Below are positions 10,364 through 22,070 of a stretch of DNA of 64,000 nt, in pieces (the first letter of the stretch is position 1; every line of letters starts with the position of its first letter). Source of the DNA: Ovis canadensis (lineage: Eukaryota > Chordata > Mammalia > Artiodactyla > Bovidae). The stretch spans positions 92,333,501-92,397,500 of the forward strand of contig NC_091251.1 in NCBI RefSeq assembly GCF_042477335.2. Direction: 5' to 3'. A program made the position numbers and the translations under genes. The notes under the pieces were generated by a model that searched no databases, was not told the origin of the DNA, and was given only the letters and a program-made list of their open reading frames with translations.

Positions 10364-12546
10364 CCAGGTGTCCACTTTCACCGCTACTATTCAACATAGT
10401 TCTGGAAGTTTTGGCCACAGCAATCAGAGCAGAAAAAGAAATAAAAGGAATCCAAATTGGAAAAGAAGAAGTAAAACTATCACTGTTTGCAGATGACATG
10501 ATCCTCTACATGGAAAACCCTAAAGACTCCACCAGAAAATTACTAGAGATCATCAATGAATATAGTAAAGTTGCAGGATATAAAATCAACACACAGAAAT
10601 CCCTTGCATTCCTATACACGAATAATGAGAAAGTAGAAAAAGAAATTAAGGAAACAATTCCATTTACCATTGCAACGAAAAGAATAAAATACTTAGGAAT
10701 ATATCTACCTAAAGAAAATAAAGACCTATATATAGAAAACTATAAAACACTGATGAAAGAAATCAAAGAGGACACTAATAGATGGAGAAATATACCATGT
10801 TCATGGATCGGAAGAATCAATATAGTGAAAATGAGTATACTACCCAAAGCAATTTACAAATTCAATGCAATCCCTGTCAAGCTACCAGCCACATTTTTCA
10901 CAGAACTAGAACAAATAATTTCAAGATTTGTATGGAAATACAAAAAACCTCGAATAGCCAAAGCAATCTTGAGAAAGAAGAATGGAACGGGAGGAATCAA
11001 CTTGCCTGACTTCAGGCTCTACTACAAAGCCACAGTCATCAAGACAGTATGGTACTGGCACAAAGACAGACATATAGATCAATGGAACAAAATAGAAAGC
11101 CCAGAGATAAATCCACACACATATGGACACCTTATCTTTGACAAAGGAGGCAAGAATATACAATGGAGTAAAGACAATCTCTTCAACAAGTGGTGCTGGG
11201 AAAACTGGTCAACCACTTGTAAAAGAATGAAACTAGATCACTTTCTAACACCGTACACAAAAATAAACTCAAAATGGATTAAAGATCTAAATGTAAGATC
11301 AGAAACTATAAAACTCCTAGAGGAGAATATAGGCAAAACACTCTCAGAAATAAATCACAGCAGGATCCTCGATGATCCACCTCCCAGAATTCTGGAAATA
11401 AAAGCAAAAATAAACAAATGGGATCTAATTAAAATTAAAAGCTTCTGCACAACAAAGGAAACTATAAGCAAGGTGAAAAGACAGCCTTCTGAATGGGAGA
11501 AAATAATAGCAAATGAAGCAACTGACAAACAACTAATCTCAAAAATATACAAGCAACTTATGCAGCTCAACTCCAGAAAAATAAACGACCCAATCAAAAA
11601 ATGGGCCAAAGAACTAAATAGACATTTCTCCAAAGAAGACATACGGATGGCTAACAAACACATGAAAAGATGCTCAACATCACTCATTATTAGAGAAATG
11701 CAAATCAAAACCACAATGAGGTACCACTTCACACCAGTCAGAATGGCTGCCATCCAAAAATCTGCAAGCAATAAATGCTGGAGAGGGTGTGGAGAAAAGG
11801 GAACCCTCCTACACTGTTGGTGGGAATGCAAACTAGTACAGCCACTATGGAGAACAGTGTGGAGATTCCTTAAAAAATTGCAAATAGAACTCCCTTATGA
11901 CCCAGCAATCCCTCTTCTGGGCATACACACCGAGGAAACCAGAATTGAAAGAGACACATGTACCCCAATGTTCATCGCAGCACTGTTTATAATAGCCAGG
12001 ACATGGAAACAACCTAGATGTCCATCAGCAGATGAATGGATAAGAAAGCTGTGGTACATATACACAATGGAGTATTACTCAGCCGTTAAAAAGAATTCAT
12101 TTGAATCAGTTCTGATGAGATGGATGAAACTGGAGCCAATTATACAGAGTGAAGTAAGCCAGAAAGAAAAACACCAATACAGTATACTAACACATATATA
12201 TGGAATTTAGGAAGATGGCAATGACAACCCTGTATGCAAGTCAGGAAAAAGGACACAGATGTGTATAACGGACTTTTGGACTCAGAGGGAGAGGGAGAGG
12301 GTGGGATGATTTGGGAGAATGGGAATTCTAACATGTATACTATCATGTAAGAATTGAATCGCCAGTCCATGTCTGACGTAGGGTGCAGCATGCTTGGGGC
12401 TGGTGCATGGGGATGACCCAGAGAGATGTTGTGGGGAGGGAGGTGGGAGGGGGGGTCATGTTTGGGAACGCATGTAAGAATTAAAGATTTTAAAATTAAA
12501 AAAATATAAAAAATAAAATAAAATAAAATAAAATAAATTAATAAAT
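10364..12546 (+). mobile_element. Young ruminant L1, 5'-truncated, with open ORF2 remnant
   Basis: The copy begins in the RT domain (ccactttcaccgctactatt) and reaches the 3' UTR with the polypurine tract ggggagggaggtgggagg (about 12434) and an A-rich tail of repeated aaaat at 12497-12546. Its ORF2 remnant has no stop for 599 codons, so the insertion is recent. Confidence 0.95.
10411..12210 (+). CDS. L1 ORF2 protein, C-terminal part (RT core onward)
   Basis: These 599 codons are open up to the natural ORF2 stop. The remnant lacks the endonuclease and the first half of the RT, so the first Met shown is internal to ORF2 and not a real start. The catalytic RT motif FADD is at residues 26-29 ([16 protein letters not shown]). 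The RT thumb and the L1 C-terminal region follow. The Cys/His motif C-x3-C-x7-H-x4-C is intact at about residues 456-473 ([18 protein letters not shown]). The ending MEYYSAVKK to LTHIYGI is the standard L1 C-terminus. A complete ORF2 would be roughly 1,270 residues, so this copy cannot retrotranspose. Recent activity of the family is inferred from the intact frame. Confidence 0.9.
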   Translation: MATAIRAEKEIKGIQIGKEEVKLSLFADDMILYMENPKDSTRKLLEIINEYSKVAGYKINTQKSLAFLYTNNEKVEKEIKETIPFTIATKRIKYLGIYLPKENKDLYIENYKTLMKEIKEDTNRWRNIPCSWIGRINIVKMSILPKAIYKFNAIPVKLPATFFTELEQIISRFVWKYKKPRIAKAILRKKNGTGGINLPDFRLYYKATVIKTVWYWHKDRHIDQWNKIESPEINPHTYGHLIFDKGGKNIQWSKDNLFNKWCWENWSTTCKRMKLDHFLTPYTKINSKWIKDLNVRSETIKLLEENIGKTLSEINHSRILDDPPPRILEIKAKINKWDLIKIKSFCTTKETISKVKRQPSEWEKIIANEATDKQLISKIYKQLMQLNSRKINDPIKKWAKELNRHFSKEDIRMANKHMKRCSTSLIIREMQIKTTMRYHFTPVRMAAIQKSASNKCWRGCGEKGTLLHCWWECKLVQPLWRTVWRFLKKLQIELPYDPAIPLLGIHTEETRIERDTCTPMFIAALFIIARTWKQPRCPSADEWIRKLWYIYTMEYYSAVKKNSFESVLMRWMKLEPIIQSEVSQKEKHQYSILTHIYGI

Positions 12547-12621
12547 CTGGCTATACGGTCCATTAAACATGAGTATGCAAAGATCAGTTTTGACCAAGTC
12601 ATTGACAAATCTGCATAGGTT
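12547..12621. other. Spacer between L1 copies
   Basis: Seventy-five bases of non-L1 sequence (ctggctatacggtcc to ctgcataggt). This is probably the original genomic site. Confidence 0.6.
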
Positions 12622-12637
12622 AAAAATGAGAGATGTT

Positions 12638-13481
12638 CACTCATTATTAGAGAAATGCAAATCAAAACCACAATGAGGTACCACTTCACACCAGTCAGAA
12701 TGGCTGCCATCCAAAAATCTGCAAGCAATAAATGCTGGAGAGGGTGTGGAGAAAAGGGAACCCTCCTACACTGTTGGTGGGAATGCAAACTAGTACAGCC
12801 ACTATGGAGAACAGTGTGGAGATTCCTTAAAAAATTGCAAATAGAACTCCCTTATGACCCAGCAATCCCACTTCTGGGCATACACACCGAGGAAACCAGA
12901 ATTGAAAGAGACACATGTACCCCAATGTTCATTGCAGCACTGTTTATAATAGCCAGGACATGGAAACAACCTAGATGTCCATCAGCAGATGAATGGATAA
13001 GAAAGCTGTGGTACATATACACAATGGAGTATTACTCAGCCGTTAAAAAGAATTCATTTGAATCAGTTCTGATGAGATGGATGAAACTGGAGCCGATTAT
13101 ACAGAGTGAAGTAAGCCAGAAAGAAAAACACCAATACAGTATACTAACACATATATATGGAATTTAGGAAGATGGCAATGACGACCCTGTATGCAAGACA
13201 GGGAAAGAGACACAGATGTGTATAACGGACTTTTGGACTCAGAGGGAGAGGGAGAGGGTGGGATGATTTGGGAGAATGACATTCTAACATGTATACTATC
13301 ATGTGAATTGAATCGCCAGTCTATGTCTGACGCAGGATGCAGCATGCTTGGGGCTGGTGCATGGGGATGACCCAGAAAGGTGTTCTGGGGAGGGAGGTGG
13401 GAGGGGGGTTCATGTTTGGGAATGCATGTAAGAATTAAAGATTTTAAAATTTAAAAAATAAAAAACTAAAAATTAAAAAAA
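12638..13481 (+). mobile_element. Second young L1 3' end, with target-site duplication
   Basis: It starts cactcattattagag and is nearly identical to 11681-12515, with ORF2 codons open to 13167. The tail is A-rich. The 16-base target duplication aaaaatgagagatgtt is exact at 12622-12637 and 13482-13497. Confidence 0.95.
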
Positions 13482-13497
13482 AAAAATGAGAGATGTT

Positions 13498-13672
13498 ATG
13501 GGGAGGGAGGTGGGAGGGGGGTTCATGTTTGAGAACGCATGTACACCCATGGTGGATTCAAGTCAATGTAGGGCAAAACCAATACAGTGTTGTAAAGTAA
13601 AATAAAGTAAAAATAAAAATTAAAAAAAATAAAAAATAAAGAAAATAAAAAATAAAAATGACTTTGTCATAT
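13498..13672 (+). mobile_element. Third L1 3' UTR fragment
   Basis: atggggagggaggtgggagg is followed by L1 terminal sequence ending gttgtaaagtaaaataaag and a long A-rich tail. Its first bases (gagagatgtt) form part of the second L1's target, so it was there first. Confidence 0.85.
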
Positions 13673-14539
13673 ACAGGAAACAGTGTTAAAAAAAATAGTC
13701 TGCCCCAACAATCAAATACTGGGTTTGATCCAAGAGTTAAAGGTGTCTATTTTCAGGGTAGTCCAGTTAAATTGTTCTCTCAAGCATCAGAGTTCCCGCC
13801 TCGGCTCCCTCTCTCTTTCTTCTCACCCTCCTCTCGCTTGTCTTCCTCCCACTGCCTCATCCAACTCTGAAGTGCTATTTTGGTATGACGGATCTACTGT
13901 GAATGAGCGAGTGTGAGGTGAATTCATCAGAATGGGTTGCAAAACTAACTGAATGAAAAGTCCACATCACAAATACGGGAACAGGAAAGATTTTTAAAAA
14001 GGGTAGTTTATCAAGTGGTGACCTTCTGGTAGAGAGTGCTGGGTAGTTTCCCCGTTGCGAGGACTGTGAGGACTCTGAATGGGCTGCTCAGGATGTCCAC
14101 ACAAACTCTTGATGGGAGCAGACAAGCAAGATGCGAAGTGCTGGGTGGGCTGGCGGTTACTGAGATGAGGGGAAAAGAGAACGTAAAATGCACTGTAAGG
14201 AAAGACGGTGCTTTTCAAAAACACAGTGATACAAATTCCTCTTTTGCTAATGCTTTCTTGACCTGAGACAAGGGTGCTACATATCCAAACAGAACCAAAA
14301 TTACTCAGAAAAAGTAAGTGCTTCTGGATCGAGGATATTCATGGAAAATTCAAAAAAGAAATTTAAAAAACATGAATAAAATATAAATGTTATTACAATA
14401 ATATTGTAATTCTAATAAAATAAAATATGCAACATTATTATAATTTAAGAAATGTGACTGAACAGAGAAGCCACCAAGTGTAAGCATAATCTAATATGTT
14501 ATTTGTGGCATATACATTGGTAAGTGCTTCTTGATGAAT
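13673..14539. other. Unassigned sequence
   Basis: No gene or repeat is recognised. A pyrimidine-rich stretch at 13801-13860 and a somewhat GC-richer block at 14035-14200 stand out. Short ORFs on both strands of that block show no domain. Confidence 0.5.
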
Positions 14540-14747
14540 TCAGCAAGTGGCTCTAGCGGTAAAGAACCTGCCTGCCAGTGCAGGGGACATAACAGATGCT
14601 GGTTCGATCCCTGGTGGAAGAAACCCTGGAGGACAAAACGGCAACCCACTGCAATACTCTTGCCTATTGAATCCCATGGACAGAGGAGCCTGGCAGGTTA
14701 CAGTCCATAGGGTCACAAAGAGCTGGACATGGCAGAAGCAATTTAGC
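14540..14747 (+). mobile_element. Bov-tA SINE, diverged
   Basis: The head gtggctctagcggtaaagaa leads to box B-like ggttcgatccctgg, then aacggcaacccactgcaat and ggacatggcagaagca. Confidence 0.85.
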
Positions 14748-14891
14748 ACATATTCCTTAAAAATCTATATTCATTTGAACCCAGCACTTCCATCAGAGGA
14801 AATTACTGTGATTTGGGGGAAAGATTTAACCTTATGAAAGTTAATTACAGTTAATTATTTTATAACTATAGAAATTCTGGAAATACCTCAA

Positions 14892-15107
14892 AGTGAAGTG
14901 AAAGTGAAGTCGCTCAGTCGTGTCTGACTCTTTGTGACCCCGTGGGCTGTAGCCCACCAGGCTCCTCCGTCCATGGGATTCTCCAGGCAAGAATATTGGA
15001 GTGGGGTGCCATTTCCTTCTCCAGGGGATCTTCCCAACCCAGGGATCGAACCCAGGTCTCCTGCATTGCAGGCAGACGCTTTAACCTCTGAGCCACCAGG
15101 GAAGCCT
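14892..15107 (-). mobile_element. Bov-tA SINE
   Basis: The antisense copy begins gtgaagtcgctcagtcgtg and ends with the reversed tRNA-like head (gggatcgaacccaggtctc, gagccaccagggaagcc). Confidence 0.95.
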
Positions 15108-15190
15108 ACCCCAAAATAGTGGTTCAAGTAGATATATTAGAGTTGCCTTTGACTGAAAATTTATCTAGCAATTTAAAATTATGTACTATG

Positions 15191-15401
15191 TGCTGTACTT
15201 AGTCACTCAGTCATGTCCTTCTCTGCGACCCCGTGGACTATATAGCCCACCAGGCTCCTCTGTCCATGGAATTCTCCAGACAAGAATCCTGGAATGGGTT
15301 GCCATGCCCTCTTCCAGGGGATCTTCTCAACCTAGGGATGAAACCCAGGTCTCCCACATTGCAGGCGGATTCTTTACCACCTGAGCTACCAGAGAAGCCC
15401 C
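15191..15401 (-). mobile_element. Bov-tA SINE
   Basis: The antisense copy has cactcagtcatgtccttctc at the start and gagctaccagagaagcccc at the head end. It lies 80 bases from the preceding copy in the same orientation. Confidence 0.9.
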
Positions 15402-16144
15402 TACAATTGTATATTGTGTGCTATCAAATATTTAAGCACATGGAAATATGCTCTTAAAAGAAACAAAAAAACTTAAATTACCAAACAATGCCATATTATC
15501 CTTTATGCTTAGGCAAGTAACTGGAAAATATATATTGAAATAGAAAGAAAATCTTTTCCCCCTTATTTCAGTCTTCCCTTTTGCTCTTCCCTAATTCAAT
15601 CCTGAGGAGTTTATAATATTTTGTCAAATTCTGGCGTAATGTTTTGGCCACAGAGATAGATCGGCCCTCTCTCTGCAGTCAGACGACTCCCTCTCTCTTG
15701 TTTCCTCCTGCCCCCATGCGGTAGGATTGGTAAATTGACTCGATCAGCTGGGACTAGCTGTTTCACCTGGTCTCTCTTCTTCATAAGCCTCCTTATTGCT
15801 TAGGCCTCCTGTACCTTGCCGGGAATTAGAGAGTGGATGATCCCAAGACATGTAATTGGGCAAAGGAAGAAGTGGAAATTCTAAGTTTATAGGGAACTGT
15901 GCTGAATTCACCCCTCAAGCATGCAAGGACTAGGCTGACTGTCTAAACCACACAGAGGGTAGGGGATTCCTAGAGATACAACCATTATTTAAGCCATAGA
16001 AAACAGAAATCTTAAGGAATAGAAGCTTTTAGGGTGAGAAAATATTTTTTGACCAAATCCTTTTGTAGCCAGACCTTTGCCCAGACTATAGTCAGAAATA
16101 GTAATAACCATCTGTTTTTATTTGCCCTGCATCCATTTTTTCTT
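15402..16144. other. Unassigned 740-base stretch
   Basis: No gene is recognised. The block 15650-15840 is less AT-rich and contains pyrimidine-rich runs and several CpGs (gatcggccc, cagacgactc, catgcgg). It resembles no repeat I can name. Confidence 0.5.
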
Positions 16145-19100
16145 AGTTCAGTTCAGTCGCTCAGTCGTGTCCCACTCTTTGCGACCCCATGAATCGCAGC
16201 ACTCCAGGCCTCCCTGTCCATCACCAACTCCCGGAGTTCACTCAGACTCACGTCCATCGAGTCTGTGATGCCATCCAGCCATCTCATCATCTGTCGTCCC
16301 CTTCTCCTCCTGCCCACAATCCCTCCCAGCATCAGAGTCTTTTCCAATGAGTCAACTCTTCACATGAGGTGGCCAAAGTATTGGAGCTTCAGCTTTAGCA
16401 TCATTCCTTCCAAAGAAATCCCAGGGTTGATCTCCTTCAGAATGGACTGGTTGGATCTCCTTGCAGTCTAAGGGACTCTCAAGAGTCTTCTCCAACACCA
16501 CAGTTCAAAAGCATCAATTCTTTGGCGCTCAGCCTTCTTCACAGTCCAACTCTCACATCCATACATGACTACTAGAAAAACCATAGCCTTGACTAGACGG
16601 ATCTTAGTCGGCAAAGTAATGTCTCTGCTTTTGAATATGCTATCTAGGTTGGTCATAGCTTTTCTTCCAAGGAGTAAGCGTCTTTTAATTTCATGGCTGC
16701 AGTCACCATCTGCAGTGATTTTGGAGCCCCCAAAAAATAAAGTCTGACACTGTTTCCACTGTTTCCCCATCTATTTCCCATGAAGTGATGGGACCAGATG
16801 CCATGATATTCGTTTTCTGAATGTTGAGTTTTAAGCCAACTTTTTCACTCTCCTCTTTTCACTTTCTGCCATAAGGGTGGTATCATCTGCATATCTGAGG
16901 TTATTGATATTTCTCCCAGCAATCTTGATTCCAGCTTGTGTTTCTTCCAGTCCAGCATTTCTCATGATGTACTCTGCATAGAAGTTAAATAAGCAGGGTG
17001 ACAACATACAGCCTTGACGGACTCCTTTTCCTATTTGGAACCAGTCTGTTGTTCCATGTCCAATTCTAACTGTTGCTTCCTGACCTGCATATAGGTTTCT
17101 CAAGAGGCAGGTCAGGTGGTCTGGTATTCCCATCTCTTTCAGAATTTTCCACAGTTTCTTGTGATCCACACAGTCAAAGGCTTTGGCATAGTCAATAAAG
17201 CAGAAATAGATGTTTTTCTGGAACTCTCTTGCTTTTTCCATGATCCAGCGGATGTTGGCAATTTGATCTCTGGTTCCTCTGCCTTTTCTAAATCCAGCTT
17301 GAACATCAGGGAGTTCACGGTTCACGTATTGCTGAAGCCTGGCTTGGAGAATTTTGAGCATTACTTTACTAGCGTGTGAGATGAGTGCAATTGTGCGGTA
17401 GTTTGAGCATTCTCTGGCATTGCCTTTCTTTGGAATTGGAATGAAAACTGACCTTTTCCAGTCCTGTGGCCACTGCTGAGTTTTCCAAATTTGCTGACAT
17501 ATTGAGTGTAGCACTTTCACAGCATCGTCTTTCAGGATTTGAAAGAGCTCATCTGGAATTCTATCACCTCCACTAGCTTTGTTCGTAGTGATGCTTTCTA
17601 AGGCCCACTTGACTTCACATTCCAGGATGTCTGGCTCTAGATTAGTGATCACATCATTATGATTATCTGGGTCTTGAAGATCTTTTTTTGTACAGTTCTT
17701 CTGTGTATTCTTGCAACCTCTTCTTAATATCTTCTGGTTCTGTTAGGTCCATACCATTTCTGTCCTTTATCGAACCCATCTTTGCATGAAATGTTCCCTT
17801 GGTATCTCTAATTTTCTTGAAGAGATCTCTAGTCTTTCCCATTCTGTTGTTTTCCTCTATTTCTTTGCATTGATTGCTGAAGAAGGCTTTCTTATCTCTT
17901 CTTGCTATTCTTTGGAACTCTGCATTCAGATGCTTATATCTTTCCTTTTCTCCTTTGCTTTTCACCTCTCTTCTTTTCACAGCTATTTGTAAGGCCTCCC
18001 CAGATAGCCATTTTGCTTTTTTGCATTTCTTTTCCATGGGGATGGTCTTGATCCCTGTCTCCTGTGCAATGTCACGAACCTCATTCCATAGTTCATCAGG
18101 CACTCTATCTATCAGATCTAGGCCCTTAAATCTATTTCTCAGTTCCACTGTATATTCATACGGGATTTGATTTAGGTCATACCTGAATGGTCTAGCGGTT
18201 TTCCCTATTTTCTTCAATTTGAGTCTGAATTTGGTAATAAGGAGTTCATGATCTGAGCCACAGTCAGCTCCTGGTCTTGTTTTTGTTGACTGTATAGAGC
18301 TTCTCCATCTTTGGCTGTAAAGAACATAATCAATCTGATTTCGATGTTGACCATCTGGTGATGTCCATGTGTAGAGTCTTCTCTTGTGTTGTTGGAAGAG
18401 GGTGTTCGCTATGACCAGTGCATTTTCTTTGCAAAACTCTATTAGTCTTTGCCCTGCTTCATTCCACATTCCAAGGCCAAATTTGCCTGTTACTCCAGGT
18501 GTTTCTTGACTTCCTACTTTTGCATTCCAGTCCCGTATAATGAAAAGGACATCTGTTTTGGGTGTTAGTTCTAAAAGGTCTTGTGGGTCTTCATAGAACC
18601 GTTCAACTTCAGCTTCTTCAGTGTTACTGGTTGGGGCATAGACTTGGATAACTGTGATATTAAATGGTGCCTTGGAGACGAACAGAGATCATTCTGTCAT
18701 TTTTGAGATTGCATCCAAGTACTGCATTTCAGACTCTTTTGTTGACCATGATGGCTACTCCATTTCTTCTGAGGGATTCCTGCCCGCAGTAGTAGATATA
18801 ATGGTCATCTGAGTTAAATTCACCCATTCCAGTCCATTTTAGTTCGCTGATTCCTAGAATGTTGACGTTCATCCCCTGCCATCTCTTGTTTGACCACTTC
18901 CAATTTGTCTTGATTCATGGACCTGACATTGCAGGTTCCTATGCAATATTGCTCTTTACAGCATCGGATCTTGCTTCTATCACCAGCCACATCCACAACT
19001 GGGTATTGTTTTTGCTTAAAAACACCATGACTTCCTCTATGGAGGTTTTTGACTTTCATGAGCTAAACGTTTTCCTAGCTTTAGGAGTTGTCACGTGGTA

Positions 19101-19190
19101 CGAGTCTGGTTGATAAGAGCTCTGCATTGCTCTGTCCATGGTATTCTTTTGGAGATGAAACTGCACAAAAGGGAAGATGTTTCTTTGAAA
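16145..19190 (-). mobile_element. Nearly full-length BovB LINE
   Basis: At about 3.0 kb this is the longest BovB in the window. It runs from the reversed 3' terminus agttcagttcagtcgc through RT and endonuclease to sequence upstream of the ORF. The 5' limit near 19150-19190 is approximate. Confidence 0.9.
16147..19059 (-). pseudogene. BovB ORF2 (endonuclease + reverse transcriptase), broken
   Basis: Reading from 19059 down, the start of the apurinic-type endonuclease is visible (GTCNVRSMNQDKLEVVKQEMAG). Open segments continue at 18469-17663 (TWTSPDGQHRNQIDYVLYS and SDHELLITKF, endonuclease C-terminal motifs) and 17652-16831 (RT). The RT segment contains NKASGGDRIPDELF, FIDYAKAFDCVD and [12 protein letters not shown], the last carrying the two catalytic Asp residues. 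The frame is lost near 18835, 18690 and 17660, and again near 16860 where the LLMKVKEES segment is deleted. The final part (16770-16468) is open. The product would nick DNA and prime reverse transcription; this copy is inactive. Confidence 0.9.
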
Positions 19191-19371
19191 CTAGGTGCAC
19201 TGACATGAACTACAACTCTAATACCTGGAAAAGTCTGTGCAAATAAAAATTATGCAGAACTCTACTAGGAGAAGAAATAGAGAACACTCATTGATTGAAA
19301 TGTCAATCAATCAATCCCTGGTAGGGCATAAGAGATGCTATAATGTTAGTGCCAACATTTTGTTGTTGTTC
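19191..19371. other. Unassigned spacer
   Basis: This short non-repeat stretch separates two BovB copies. Nothing is recognised in it. Confidence 0.4.
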
Positions 19372-20091
19372 ATTGCTGTTCAGTTCCTAAGTCTTGTCTG
19401 ACTCTTTGCAACCCCATGGACCACAGCACACCAGGTTCTTATGTCCTCTACTGTCTCTTGGATTTGTTCAGATTCATGTCCTTTGAGTTGGTGATGCTAT
19501 CTATCCATTTCATCTTCTGCCTTCCCCTTCTCCTTTTGCTTCAGTCTTTCCCAACATCAGGGTTTGTTCCAATTAGTCAACACATCAGATCACAGGGCCA
19601 AGGCCAAGTATGTATTGGAGCTTCAGCTTCAGCATCAGTCCTTCCAATGAATATTCAGGGTTGATTTCCTTCAAGATTGACTGGTTTGATCTCCTTGCAG
19701 TCCAAGGGACTCTCAAGAGTGTTCTCCAGCATCATAATTCAAAAGCATCAATTCTTTGGCTTTCAGCCTTCTTTATGGTCCAACTCTCACATGCATACAT
19801 GACTACTGGAAAAACCATAGCTTTGACTATACAGAACCGTTGTTGGAAAAGTAATGTCTCTGCTTTTTAATATGGTATCTGGGTTTGTCATAGGGTTACT
19901 TCCAAGGAGCAAGAGCCTTTTAATTTCATGGCTACAGTTGCTACCCTCTGTTTTTGGAACCCGAGAAAATAAAGTCTGTCACTGTTTCCACTTATCCCTT
20001 TCTATTTGCCATGAAGTGATGGAACCAGATGCCATGATCTTAGTTTTTGAATGTTGAGTTTTAAGCCAGATTTTTCACTCTCCTCTTTCAC
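19372..20091 (-). mobile_element. Older, diverged BovB LINE fragment
   Basis: The 3' part of BovB is antisense and clearly more diverged than its neighbours (gctgttcagttcctaagtct, attcaagattgactggtttg). It ends near ttcactctcctctttcac. Confidence 0.9.
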
Positions 20092-20572
20092 CAAAATAGC
20101 AGTAGAATTGAGTAATTATCAGAGTGATTATTCATCATTTCTTCCAGTAAGTGTCACTGTGATTTTCTCCATTAGTGTTTCTTTTGTTCAGGGATTTTCT
20201 GTTTCTTTAAAATTTGTTTCCTATTTTCTCTCTTACAAAACATCTATTACATGAAAAATGATACCAGCAATATTCGTGCTAGCAGAAGTAGGAAACGAAT
20301 ACACAATGAAGCTACAGTCATGTCTACACTAAGTATTTTTTTGCCTCGAATACCTGATTTCATGTCAGGCGGAGGGCCACTGAGCACACTGTCACCTCTT
20401 CCTTTTTCCTTACAGTTTGGTAGTCTTTAACCTTGCTGATAGCGACAATTTTTTGTTGTTGCATACCCCTCTGTAACTGCATTTCTTGGCATCATTAGCA
20501 TGGATAATAATAGTTTCTTATAAAGTTAAACATATATCTGTTCTATGTCTCGGTGATTCTACCATAGGAAGT
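20092..20572. other. Unassigned sequence
   Basis: No gene or named repeat is seen. Confidence 0.5.
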
Positions 20573-20595
20573 GCCCCCCCCCGCCCCGCCTCTCT

Positions 20596-20661
<66 letters not shown>
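20573..20661. repeat. Compound microsatellite C-rich/(CT)n/(TA)n
   Basis: A C-rich start is followed by (CT) repeats from about 20592 and then uninterrupted (TA) from about 20629. It is likely polymorphic. Confidence 0.95.
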
Positions 20662-20667
<6 letters not shown>

Positions 20668-20834
20668 AATATATTCATTCTATAGCAGCATATATTCATT
20701 CATAGCAGCATAATGCATGGATTTATTCCACAGACTGGAAACAAACAACCAGTACTGAATAGATGAATGGCAAACAGACTGGCATATTCATTCAGTGGGG
20801 AAACCCTCAGTAAATCTGAACAAGTTTCTGATAT

Positions 20835-21824
20835 GTGTACAGTCATGGAGAAACCTGTATGCACGTCAGGAAAACAACAGGTAGAACTGGACATGGAACA
20901 ACAGACTGGTTCCAAATAGGAAAAGGAGTACGTCAAGGCTGTATATTGTCACCCTGCTTATTTAACTTATATGCAGAGTACATCATGAGAAACGCTGGGC
21001 TGGAAGAAACACAAGCTGGAATCAAGATTGCTGGGAGAAATATCAATAACCTCAGATATGCAGATGACACCACCCTTATGGCAGAAAGTGAAGAGGAACT
21101 AAAGAGCCTCTTGATGAAAGTGAAAGAGGAGAATGAAAAAGTTGGCTTAAAACTCAACATTCAGAAAAAGAACATCATCGCATCTGGTCCCATCAGTTCA
21201 TGGGAAGTGGATGGGGAAACAGTGGAAACAGTGTCAGACTTTATTTTTTTGGACTCCAAAATCACTGCAGGTGGTGATTGCAGCCATGAAATTAAAAGAC
21301 GATTACTCCTTGGAAGGAAAGTTATGACCAACCTAGACAGCATATTAAAAAGCAGAGACATTACTTTGCCAAAAAAGGTCCGTCTAGTCAAGGCTGTGGT
21401 GTTTCCAGTGGTCATGTATGGATGTGAGAGTTGGACTGTGAAGAAAGCTGAGTGCCTAAGAATTGATGCTTTTGAACTGTGGTGTTGGAGAAGACTCTTG
21501 AGAGTCCCTTGGACTGCAAGGAGATCCACTCAGTCCTTCCTAAAGGAGATCAGTCCTGGGTGTTCATTGGAAGGACTGATGTTGAAGCTGAAACTCCAAT
21601 ACTTTGGCCACCTGATGCGAAGAGCTGACTCATTGGAAAAGACCCTGATGCTGGGAAAGATTGAGGGCAGGAGAAGAGAACGACAGAGGATGGGATGGTT
21701 GGATGGCATCACCAACTCGATGGACATGGGTTTGGGTGAACTCCGGGAGTTGGTGATGGACAGGGAGGCCTGGTGTGCTGCGGTTCATGGGATTGCAAAG
21801 AGTAGGACACAACTAAGCGACTGA
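20835..21824 (+). CDS. BovB reverse transcriptase, C-terminal remnant
   Basis: This open frame of 329 codons covers the last third of BovB ORF2. The RT active site [12 protein letters not shown] is at about residues 74-85, preceded by [20 protein letters not shown] (RT motif B region). The C-terminal domain follows ([42 protein letters not shown]), ending AKSRTQLSD. The first 15 or so residues come from flanking DNA, so the apparent start is not a genuine BovB start. It lacks the endonuclease and most of the RT palm and cannot act alone. The intact frame implies a fairly young copy, of the same subtype as 22334-23850 (both carry [18 protein letters not shown]). Confidence 0.85.
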   Translation: MYSHGETCMHVRKTTGRTGHGTTDWFQIGKGVRQGCILSPCLFNLYAEYIMRNAGLEETQAGIKIAGRNINNLRYADDTTLMAESEEELKSLLMKVKEENEKVGLKLNIQKKNIIASGPISSWEVDGETVETVSDFIFLDSKITAGGDCSHEIKRRLLLGRKVMTNLDSILKSRDITLPKKVRLVKAVVFPVVMYGCESWTVKKAECLRIDAFELWCWRRLLRVPWTARRSTQSFLKEISPGCSLEGLMLKLKLQYFGHLMRRADSLEKTLMLGKIEGRRRERQRMGWLDGITNSMDMGLGELRELVMDREAWCAAVHGIAKSRTQLSD

Positions 21825-21836
21825 ACTGAACTGATG
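20845..21836 (+). mobile_element. BovB LINE, 5'-truncated with one open frame
   Basis: It starts in the RT region (ggagaaacctgtatgcacgtc) and reaches the 3' terminus actgaactgaactga. Its 329-codon frame is open to the natural end. Confidence 0.95.
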
Positions 21837-22070
21837 GATGTATCTCATAGATAGGATGATGATAGAAAGAAATCAGAACAAAGAAACTTCATATAGGACT
21901 TCCTTTGTATGAAGTTCTGGAATAGTCCAAACAATACAAGGGAATGGACTTTTCATCAGTGTTTCCTGATGTGAGGGAAGGTGGGAGAGAGAGAACTTTC
22001 TGGAGTGATGGGAAACTTGTATCTTGATTGGGGTGTGCTCAAGATGAATGTTTCCTTCCAAAGTCCACAT
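21837..22070. other. Unassigned spacer
   Basis: Unique-looking sequence lies between the BovB copy and the LTR remnant. No gene is seen. Confidence 0.4.

Noticed and set aside
14892..15401. Two adjacent same-strand Bov-tA copies as a segmental duplication
   Set aside because: Their internal variants and flanks differ, so independent insertions are the simpler explanation.
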